The notes below the pieces were generated by a model. It was not told where the DNA came from and ran no database searches. It saw nothing but the letters and a program-made list of their open reading frames with translations. The position numbers and the translations under genes were made by a program. This document shows, in pieces, positions 6,494 through 12,629 of a DNA stretch of 12,629 nt (the stretch's first letter is position 1; the number at the start of each line of letters is the position of its first letter). Origin of the DNA: an uncultured Muribaculaceae bacterium (GTDB lineage Bacteria; Bacteroidota; Bacteroidia; Bacteroidales; Muribaculaceae); contig CAJUBM010000084.1 of the NCBI GenBank assembly GCA_910584735.1, forward strand, positions 1 through 12,629. The letters are read 5' to 3'.

Positions 6494-9400
6494 TTGAAAT
6501 CTCTTCTTGAATCGGTAGCGTGTGCATATCTTGACAACGAGACAACCGATATGTTGGCTGACTGCTGTTTTGTTTTCCCGAACAAGCGAACCGGTGTGTA
6601 TTTCCATCACATTATGGCCAGAGCCATGCGCCAGCGGGGATTGGCAGGTCTGCAAGCGGCGTCCATGACCATCACCGATTTCGTAGAGGAATTTGCAGAA
6701 GGTACGCATGCCGACCGTTTGGAGTCGATATTCATCCTTTATGGGGCATACCGGGATGTGGCGTTAAGACGGTATGCCCAAAAGGATGTGGATTCGGCGA
6801 AGAACGCCGATATTGATTTCAACAAGTTCCAGCGCTGGGCCGATGTGCTGATGGGTGATTTCAACGATGTAGACATGTCGTTGGTGGATACCCATGAGTT
6901 GTTTCCAAATCTGGAATCGCTAAGGGAGATTTCGGCCAACTATCTTTCAGACCGGCAGATAGAGGCTATACGCAGGCATTGGTCGGAAGAGAAGGTGCCT
7001 CAGGAAGTTTCCGCTTTCTGGAACCATATGGCCCATTCCCTGTCAGCCGGGGCCCGTAAGCCCGGTGTGGAGTTTATAAAACTATGGCAGGTAATGCAGG
7101 ATGTCTATGATGAATTTAATAACCGCCTTAAAGCAAGAGGCCTCCATTATATGGGGATGGCCTATCGCGAAGTAGCATACTCATTACGCGATATAGCGGC
7201 GGGAGATTTGCCTTATCGCAGGTTTGTTTTTGTGGGCTTCAGCATGCTTACTCCCGCCGAAAGAAAGATATTTGCCACGCTGCGCGACAAATATAGCCCG
7301 GATGGTGTTGCTGTGGCTGACTTCTATTGGGACAATGCATCGCCTGCATTTCGTTTTCCGGGAAATACGGGGGCATTTATAAACAGGATAGCGAAAGAGT
7401 TCCCATCGTTGTACGATTGTGTACGCCCAATCGAAGAATTCCCTAAGATAAGTATAATAGGAGTACCCTCCCGTGTCGGCCAGGCTAAACTGGCCGGGGA
7501 AATAATAGAGAAGATATATCCGGGAATGATACCACCGTCGGCATCGGCTGATGAAGCTGCCGATATTTTGAGAGCTACGGCCGTGGTATTTCCCGATGAA
7601 AGTCTTGCTATCCCTACGTTGCGTTCTATACCCGCCGATGTCTCGCCGATAAATATAACTATGGGGTATAAGCTGAGGCAGTCGTCGGCGGCTTCGTTTG
7701 TAAGCGCGGTTATAGGTATGCAGATACGCGGACGCATATCTGCTTCCGGCGGTGAGGCGAGATTTATCTCTGAAGATGTGCTACGGGTACTCTCCCACCC
7801 CATAATGCATCAGGGCGCGCCACGCGAGGCGATCGGACTTACGTTGGAAATAAGGCTCCGGCGGTCGTTTAACCAACCTTTGTCCATTTTTAAGAAAGAG
7901 GAATATGCTGCGATTGAGCCTGTTTTCCGCTTTGTTAGAAGTTCTGACGATCCGGAGGCCGTACTGGAATACCTTTCAGGGTTGCTTGACTGGACTGTCA
8001 ACGCTCTACGTATGCCCGAGAGCCAAACGCATGAGGATGGTCCCGTGGATGGCGATAACTACGATAAAGCTCTTGAAGAGGATGATATTTTCGATATTGA
8101 CGGCACCCCGGTCGAAGCTGATAAGGAAAGCGGTCCGCAGGTGGTTGATCTGGCGATAGCCCGTAGATATTCGGAGGCTATAGAGCATCTTCGCGCTCTT
8201 TCAAAAGAATATCTTTCCAAGGATAAGATATTCCTTTCTGACTGCACTGTATTCCAATTGGTAGAGCGTCTGGTTGTCGGTGAGACATTGAGCTTCAAGG
8301 GACAGCCGCTGCGCGGCTTGCAGCTTATGGGGGTACTGGAGGCCCGTGCGCTGGATTTCGAGAATCTGATAATTCCATCGTTGAATGAGAAAATATTCCC
8401 ACGCCGGCATTATCAAAAATCACTGATCCCCCCTGTGCTGCGCCATGCCTACGGTATGCTGACCACGGAACATCATGAGGCGTTGTATTCCTATTATTTC
8501 TATCGTCTTATCAGCCGTGCGCGCAGAGTGTGGCTTCTTTATGATGCCAGACGTGGCGGCCCTAACGGAGGAGGGCAGATGTCGCGCTACCTGCACCAGT
8601 TACAGCGTCTTTACCGACCGGCCGAACTGACGCGTACCCTACATGGCTACCCTGTATGCGCTCCGTCGCCACATATGGTGAGTGTGCACAAGACGCCGGA
8701 GATTATGGCGCATATAACGAGATATTTTTCTCCCGAGAATCCATTATATCTCTCCGCCTCATCGATAAATGAATATATAAACTGCCCCTTGTGCTTTTAT
8801 ATTAAAAATATAGAGGGTTACAAGCGAGAGGACGATATAAGCGACTGGATTTCAGAAAGCACTTATGGCACCGTTATGCACCAGGTGCTACAGGATATAT
8901 ATGATGCTATGGCCGCCTCTAATCCCGGAAAAATGATTACGTCTGATGCCATAGATTCCGTGCTGGGCACTCCGAGACTTATAGAGCAACCCATCGTAAA
9001 GGCTATCAACCGACACCATCTGCATCTCGGCGAAGGTGTCCCTACTCCGCTGCGCGGCGGAAATCTTATAGTGGGGCAGCTTATCGAGCAATATATACGT
9101 GAGATTCTTCTGAGGGAGAAAGAGATAACTCCGTTCCAGTATAAAGGAGGTGAAATCTCGATGAAGGAGATGATTACACTCCGTGAGATAGACAGCGAAA
9201 CTTCCACGGTAAAGAAAGAACTAACGTTCAATCTAACCGCTACCATAGACCGTGTAGATGTCACGGCGCATCCAGCCGATGCATCTGAGCGACTACTCCG
9301 GATTGTGGATTATAAGACGGGAGCCGATCCTACGGAAGCCTCTACCGTGAGGTCTTTCTTTGAATTTCCGGCAAGTCAGCGGGAGGGACGGCCCAAAGCC

Positions 9401-9697
9401 ATGCTCCAGTTGTTTCTCTACTCTATGGCACTGTCAAAACATTGGAATACCGATCGGCCCATACAGCCACTGATTTATAATCTGCGGCAGGTATCGACAC
9501 GTAGTTTCATGCCGTTGAAGATAGAGAAGAAACCTGTATATGATTTCCATGAGCATCTCGATGAGGTCAGCCGCCATCTTATCCCTGTGCTCGAGGAACT
9601 GGCAGACGAGACGGTGCCATTCCGCGCGGCCTCAGATTCGCGTGCCTGTCATTATTGTAAGTTTATAGATATATGTCGCAAGAAAGCCGACCGTTAA
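6494..9697 (+). CDS. AddB-like PD-(D/E)XK nuclease with Fe-S cysteines
   Basis: A 1067-aa protein of the AddB/RecB-nuclease type, expected in double-strand-break end processing. The N-terminus (VFPNKRTGVYFHH, about 28-40) resembles the degenerate helicase part of AddB but has no GxxGxGKT Walker A. The C-terminal nuclease is complete: H796 (GTVMH), D919 in IDRVD, D939 and K941 in VDYKTG, and Q972 in QLFLY. Cysteines C764/C767 together with C1052, C1055 and C1061 (CHYCKFIDIC) fit the AddB/Cas4 iron-sulfur staple. The start is a TTG at 6494: no ATG, GTG or TTG lies in frame between the holB stop and this codon, and starting at the next ATG (6551) would remove the conserved helix before VFPNKR. 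It overlaps hemW by 25 nt. No AddA-type helicase is adjacent. An internal SD-ATG is described separately. Confidence 0.85.
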   Translation: MKSLLESVACAYLDNETTDMLADCCFVFPNKRTGVYFHHIMARAMRQRGLAGLQAASMTITDFVEEFAEGTHADRLESIFILYGAYRDVALRRYAQKDVDSAKNADIDFNKFQRWADVLMGDFNDVDMSLVDTHELFPNLESLREISANYLSDRQIEAIRRHWSEEKVPQEVSAFWNHMAHSLSAGARKPGVEFIKLWQVMQDVYDEFNNRLKARGLHYMGMAYREVAYSLRDIAAGDLPYRRFVFVGFSMLTPAERKIFATLRDKYSPDGVAVADFYWDNASPAFRFPGNTGAFINRIAKEFPSLYDCVRPIEEFPKISIIGVPSRVGQAKLAGEIIEKIYPGMIPPSASADEAADILRATAVVFPDESLAIPTLRSIPADVSPINITMGYKLRQSSAASFVSAVIGMQIRGRISASGGEARFISEDVLRVLSHPIMHQGAPREAIGLTLEIRLRRSFNQPLSIFKKEEYAAIEPVFRFVRSSDDPEAVLEYLSGLLDWTVNALRMPESQTHEDGPVDGDNYDKALEEDDIFDIDGTPVEADKESGPQVVDLAIARRYSEAIEHLRALSKEYLSKDKIFLSDCTVFQLVERLVVGETLSFKGQPLRGLQLMGVLEARALDFENLIIPSLNEKIFPRRHYQKSLIPPVLRHAYGMLTTEHHEALYSYYFYRLISRARRVWLLYDARRGGPNGGGQMSRYLHQLQRLYRPAELTRTLHGYPVCAPSPHMVSVHKTPEIMAHITRYFSPENPLYLSASSINEYINCPLCFYIKNIEGYKREDDISDWISESTYGTVMHQVLQDIYDAMAASNPGKMITSDAIDSVLGTPRLIEQPIVKAINRHHLHLGEGVPTPLRGGNLIVGQLIEQYIREILLREKEITPFQYKGGEISMKEMITLREIDSETSTVKKELTFNLTATIDRVDVTAHPADASERLLRIVDYKTGADPTEASTVRSFFEFPASQREGRPKAMLQLFLYSMALSKHWNTDRPIQPLIYNLRQVSTRSFMPLKIEKKPVYDFHEHLDEVSRHLIPVLEELADETVPFRAASDSRACHYCKFIDICRKKADR
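9143..9163 (+). promoter_or_regulatory. Internal Shine-Dalgarno sequence with in-frame ATG in the nuclease gene
   Basis: AAAGGAGGTGA at 9144-9154 is an 11-nt complement to the 3' end of 16S rRNA, followed by an ATG at 9161-9163 that is in frame (codon 890). Initiation there would give about 178 residues covering IDRVD, VDYKTG, QLFLY and the last three cysteines, but not H796 or C764. Bacteroidota rely little on Shine-Dalgarno pairing, so this may simply be unselected coding sequence. Confidence 0.25.
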
Positions 9698-10836
9698 TCG
9701 ATATTAGCCGGGATAAATCAGCCCTGTACATACACATACCTTTCTGTAGGCACAAATGTGCATACTGCGACTTTTATTCATCTGCCGGAGGTAGTCGGTC
9801 GTCTGAAATATTTGGAGCGTATGTGTCTGCGGTTTTGAATGAGTGGCATCTGCGCAGTGCAGAGCTTCCTACCCTACCTCGAACTATATATTTGGGCGGA
9901 GGGACACCTTCGCTGCTACCAATTGAGACATTATCCACACTTATCGCGGGGCTTTTGAACGATATACCACGAAACCGTTTGGTGGAAGTCACTATAGAGG
10001 CAAACCCTGAGGATGTGACTTCCGAATGGTTATCACGTATGAGGAGTATGGGGATCAATAGGGTGAGTATAGGCATACAGTCGTTTCATAAGGATGAACT
10101 CCAAGCTGTGTCACGCCGACATTCACCGGATGATGCTGTACGCGCCCTTTCTACATTGGCTGACGGTGGATGGAATTACTCTGCCGATTTGATATACGGC
10201 TTGCCGGGGCAATCTGTAGAAAGCTGGTGCTACAACTTGCACAGGCTGCTGGCCTTCCGTCCTCCGCATTTCTCGGCTTATCTATTGTCATATGAACCCG
10301 GAACTCCACTCTATATCCGTCTTAACAAAGGAACTGTCAAGGAGGCGGACGATTCAATGGTATCGGAGATGTATGGTCTGTTGTGTAAAGCTGCTGCGGA
10401 AGCGGGCTACCGACATTATGAGATTTCTAATTTCGCGCTTCCGGGTTATGAGGCCGTGCACAATTCCTCATATTGGGACTTGACCCCTTATCTCGGATTG
10501 GGAGCCGGAGCACATTCATTTGATAAGGATGGCATAAGACGTTTTAATCCCAATTCCTACCAACGTTATATCCAGTCTCTTTCTGCCGGCAGACTGTTCT
10601 GTGTGATTGACGAGGAGACATCGCGAAGTCAGATAAATGATTTTATAATTACAGCTTTACGTACCTTCCAAGGATTGGATCCTAAGAAGATTCCAAGAAT
10701 ACTCAGGGATGAATTTTCTCAAAATCTGGAACCTCTACTTAATGAAGGATGCGTGGAGATAAACGGTACGAATATAGTGATTCCTGAGGATTTGTGGCTT
10801 ACCTCGGATGCTATCTTAAGACGGCTGATATTATAA
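9673..10836 (+). CDS. hemW: Radical SAM heme chaperone HemW
   Basis: A 387-aa radical SAM protein. The cluster motif is C25-x3-C29-x2-C32 in HIPFCRHKCAYCDF, followed by D-F; true coproporphyrinogen dehydrogenase HemN has a further cysteine at that place, so HemW (heme insertion into respiratory enzymes) is preferred. The SAM-contacting GGGTPS lies at 75-80, with IEANPED and NRVSIGIQSF further on, then DLIYGLPGQ and the HYEISNFA segment, all in the family order and at normal length. The ATG at 9673 overlaps the end of the nuclease gene by 25 nt in another frame, suggesting translational coupling; no later ATG fits. It is the last gene of the holB operon. Old annotations may call it oxygen-independent coproporphyrinogen III oxidase. 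Confidence 0.93.
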   Translation: MSQESRPLIDISRDKSALYIHIPFCRHKCAYCDFYSSAGGSRSSEIFGAYVSAVLNEWHLRSAELPTLPRTIYLGGGTPSLLPIETLSTLIAGLLNDIPRNRLVEVTIEANPEDVTSEWLSRMRSMGINRVSIGIQSFHKDELQAVSRRHSPDDAVRALSTLADGGWNYSADLIYGLPGQSVESWCYNLHRLLAFRPPHFSAYLLSYEPGTPLYIRLNKGTVKEADDSMVSEMYGLLCKAAAEAGYRHYEISNFALPGYEAVHNSSYWDLTPYLGLGAGAHSFDKDGIRRFNPNSYQRYIQSLSAGRLFCVIDEETSRSQINDFIITALRTFQGLDPKKIPRILRDEFSQNLEPLLNEGCVEINGTNIVIPEDLWLTSDAILRRLIL

Positions 10837-10861
10837 ACGGAGATGTGGGAAAGGTAAATGG

Positions 10862-10889
10862 GATGCCCTCTTTGCTAATAAGGGGGATC
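10862..10889. terminator. Imperfect hairpin between convergent hemW and lptB
   Basis: GATGCCCTCTT (10862-10872) pairs imperfectly with AAGGGGGATC (10880-10889), one mismatch and one bulge, with a 7-nt loop. It lies in the 51-bp gap between two convergent stop codons and touches the lptB stop. Neither side carries a good T-run, so it is at best a weak bidirectional terminator. Confidence 0.3.
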
Positions 10890-11796
10890 AGACAGAGAAT
10901 TTCTTTCTGTTGAACACGAAGTAACGTCCGAGATACTTCTCCCGCACAACGGGATTGGCGGCTAATTCCTCAGAGGTGCCTTGGAAAAGAATCTTCCCTT
11001 CAAACAACAGATATGCGCGGTCGGTGATGCGCAGGGTTTCCTGTGCGTTATGGTCGGTGATGAGTATTCCTATATTCTTTGACTTCAGCTTATACACCAC
11101 CTCCTGTATATCCTCTACCGCTACCGGGTCTACACCGGCAAACGGTTCGTCAAGCATTATGAATTTAGGATTGATTGCCAGACAGCGGGCAATCTCGGTG
11201 CGGCGCCTTTCTCCGCCCGACAGTTGGTCGCCCAAGTTGTTACGGACCTTTTGGAGGCTGAACTCTGATATAAGGCTTTCGAGCTTGTCGCGCTGTTCCT
11301 CTTTCGACATATCGGTCATTTCCAGGATAGAGCGGATATTGTTTTCAACCGTCATCTTGCGGAATACCGATGCCTCCTGGGCAAGGTAGCCGATTCCCTG
11401 CTGGGCGCGTTTATATACCGGGAATTTGGTGATATTCATGTCATTGAGAAATATCTGCCCCTCGTTTGGGGTGATAAGCCCGGTGGTCATATAGAATGTA
11501 GTGGTTTTCCCCGCTCCGTTCGGCCCGAGGAGACCGACTATCTCTCCTTGGGTTACATCTATGCTGACGTGGTTCACCACGGTCCGGCGTCCGTACTTCT
11601 TTACCAGATTCTCGGTTCGCAGTACGGTCTTTGTCTCGCTTTTGATGGGCGGTTTATCTTCAGTCTTCCCCGCTTGCTCTTTTTCCGGCTCAGGGTTCGG
11701 TCCCGGTTGTTCCCCCTCGGGGCTCTCATAAAACTCCATTGATGGAATTTTTTCCTTCTCTTGATCCCGGTTTTGCAAAGGATAGCTTATTCCCAT
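10888..11796 (-). CDS. lptB: LPS export ABC transporter ATPase LptB, N-terminally extended
   Basis: A 302-aa cytoplasmic ATPase of the Lpt machine that moves lipopolysaccharide from the inner membrane to the outer membrane. From residue 58 it is a standard LptB: LRTENLVKKYGRRTVV, Walker A GPNGAGKTT (91-99), Q-loop Q140 in IGYLAQEASVFRK, signature LSGGE (192-196), Walker B FIMLDEP (212-218) with DPVAVEDIQ after it, and H-loop H249 in ITDHNAQET. Ahead of this lie about 55 extra residues, acidic and proline-rich and apparently disordered. The alternative start at M20 (11739) would still leave an extension of about 36 residues, and there is no methionine at the canonical position. It follows udk by 25 nt and is probably cotranscribed with it. 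LptF/G/A/C partners are not in the window. Confidence 0.93.
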   Translation of the reverse strand: MGISYPLQNRDQEKEKIPSMEFYESPEGEQPGPNPEPEKEQAGKTEDKPPIKSETKTVLRTENLVKKYGRRTVVNHVSIDVTQGEIVGLLGPNGAGKTTTFYMTTGLITPNEGQIFLNDMNITKFPVYKRAQQGIGYLAQEASVFRKMTVENNIRSILEMTDMSKEEQRDKLESLISEFSLQKVRNNLGDQLSGGERRRTEIARCLAINPKFIMLDEPFAGVDPVAVEDIQEVVYKLKSKNIGILITDHNAQETLRITDRAYLLFEGKILFQGTSEELAANPVVREKYLGRYFVFNRKKFSV

Positions 11797-11821
11797 AGTG
11801 CGACAGAGGTAGGGTTACAAT

Positions 11822-12442
11822 TTAAATTTTAGAACGTTTCAGACGGGCATCGATATAGTCGGTCAACAGTCCTATTGCTACAGAATTTGTACCACCCTGT
11901 GGAATTATAAGGTCGGCAAACCGTTTCGAAGGCTCGATATACTGGCAGTGCATCGGCTTCAGCACCTCTTCATATCGGTCGATAACCATCTGTGGTGTGC
12001 GTCCGCGCTCTATGCAGTCGCGGGCTATTACTCTTATCAGGCGGTCATCGGCATCAGCGTCTACGAAGCATTTCACGTCCATCATGTCGCGCACACAACT
12101 CTCGCACAACACAAGAATCCCCTCCACTATCACCACATCGCGAGGCTCAACCTTTATCGTTTCTTCCTGACGCGTACATGTCAGATATGAGTAGGTGGGC
12201 ATCTCAATAGGCTGCCCATCCTTCAATTGTTGGAGATGTTTCACCAGCAACGTCCACTCAATGGCACCCGGTTCATCGAAGTTTATTTTTGAGCGCTCTT
12301 CTACAGGGATATGTGATGAATCCTTATAGTAGGAATCTTGTGGAATCACGGCTACCTCTCCGGCCGGGAAGCTGGAAACTATCTTGTTGACTACGGTTGT
12401 CTTGCCGGAACCTGTGCCTCCGGCTATACCGATGATAAGCAT
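11822..12442 (-). CDS. udk: Uridine kinase
   Basis: A 206-aa P-loop kinase that phosphorylates uridine and cytidine to UMP and CMP in pyrimidine salvage. It has the N-terminal Walker A GGTGSGKTT (8-16), the substrate-binding QDSYYKD segment, INFDEPGAIEW, the PTYSY region, a Walker B-like VVIVEGIL, and the lid DADDRLIRVIARDCIERGR. Length is normal with the start at ATG 12442, where the protein begins MLIIGIAGGTGSGKTT as the family usually does. An in-frame ATG at 12508 would add 22 residues (MHQLCQKISNFAI...) that do not look conserved, so it is not used. It is first of two genes with lptB. I found no clear -7/-33 pair upstream; TAATTTCG at about 12476-12483 on the minus strand is only a near match. 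Confidence 0.94.
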   Translation of the reverse strand: MLIIGIAGGTGSGKTTVVNKIVSSFPAGEVAVIPQDSYYKDSSHIPVEERSKINFDEPGAIEWTLLVKHLQQLKDGQPIEMPTYSYLTCTRQEETIKVEPRDVVIVEGILVLCESCVRDMMDVKCFVDADADDRLIRVIARDCIERGRTPQMVIDRYEEVLKPMHCQYIEPSKRFADLIIPQGGTNSVAIGLLTDYIDARLKRSKI

Positions 12443-12535
12443 GGGGAAAGTCGATGTTATTGGGTTTGAGATGGCGAAATTACTAATTTTTTGGCATAGT
12501 TGGTGCATTAGGGCTTCCTTTTTCTGGAAAATTAT

Positions 12536-12543
12536 TACCTTTG
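12536..12543 (+). promoter_or_regulatory. Rightward -7 element near the right edge
   Basis: TACCTTTG is an exact TAnnTTTG match on the plus strand, directly followed by CGAGG. The -33 region has no clean TTTG. Transcription would start near 12549 and read out of the window; the following 80 bp are AT-rich, and the ATG at 12554 meets a stop after one codon, so the gene itself lies beyond 12629. Apart from this site I see nothing definite in the 187-bp stretch 12443-12629. Confidence 0.4.
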
Positions 12544-12629
12544 CGAGGCTTTTATGCGTTAAATAAAAGATTGAGATTAGTAGTGGTGCGATAAAAATCT
12601 TACCACTGTTATTAAAATATTAATATTTA

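Noticed and set aside
12443..12508. 22-residue N-terminal extension of uridine kinase
   Set aside because: Uridine kinases start a few residues before GGTGSGKTT; the extra residues show no conservation signal that I can recognise, and the ATG at 12442 gives the normal length.
1..12629. tRNA, rRNA, CRISPR array, insertion sequence or integrase
   Set aside because: Gaps between genes are all under 200 bp and none shows a cloverleaf, regularly spaced repeats, terminal inverted repeats or transposase motifs.

Overview
The window looks like a chromosomal segment of a Bacteroidota bacterium, most likely order Bacteroidales; Muribaculaceae is a guess, not shown. The grounds are start regions that lack Shine-Dalgarno sequences, several good matches to the Bacteroidota promoter (TAnnTTTG at about -7, sometimes TTTG or TTG about 20 bp further upstream), the sequence style of AguA/AguB, LptB and Udk, and a hemerythrin/LuxR fusion of a kind I associate with this phylum. 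I see no insertion sequence, tRNA, rRNA, CRISPR array or integrase.

The layout has three strand blocks. (1) Minus strand, 156-5190. A regulator with a RIC/YtfE-like di-iron hemerythrin domain fused to a LuxR helix-turn-helix (4207-5190) comes first. A well-formed promoter at 4102-4132 then drives a probable four-gene operon: a 78-aa acidic protein, agmatine deiminase (aguA), N-carbamoylputrescine amidase (aguB), and an ATPase fused to a TOPRIM/DUF4435 domain. AguA and AguB together turn agmatine into putrescine. (2) Plus strand, 5341-10836: holB (DNA polymerase III delta'), a 1067-aa AddB-like PD-(D/E)XK nuclease with an iron-sulfur cysteine set, and hemW, which overlaps the nuclease gene by 25 nt. 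The promoter lies only about 18 nt before the holB ATG. (3) Minus strand, 10888-12442: udk (uridine kinase) followed by lptB (LPS-export ATPase with an extended N-terminus). Block 3 converges on hemW. A rightward promoter-like site near the right edge probably serves a gene outside the window.

Most of the window is housekeeping. The best candidate for a less described system is the ATPase-TOPRIM protein at 156-1769. Its domain order (ABC-like AAA ATPase, then DUF4435/TOPRIM) is that of the merged form of the PARIS anti-phage system and of OLD-like nucleases. It is shorter than I would expect for a PARIS fusion, it sits at the end of a polyamine operon rather than in a defence island, and its Walker B motif reads D-S-P where D-E-P is expected. 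Second are the hemerythrin-LuxR regulator with a complete set of six di-iron ligands, an inverted repeat just upstream of the neighbouring agu promoter, and an AddB-like nuclease with no adjacent AddA and a perfect internal Shine-Dalgarno sequence ahead of an in-frame ATG.
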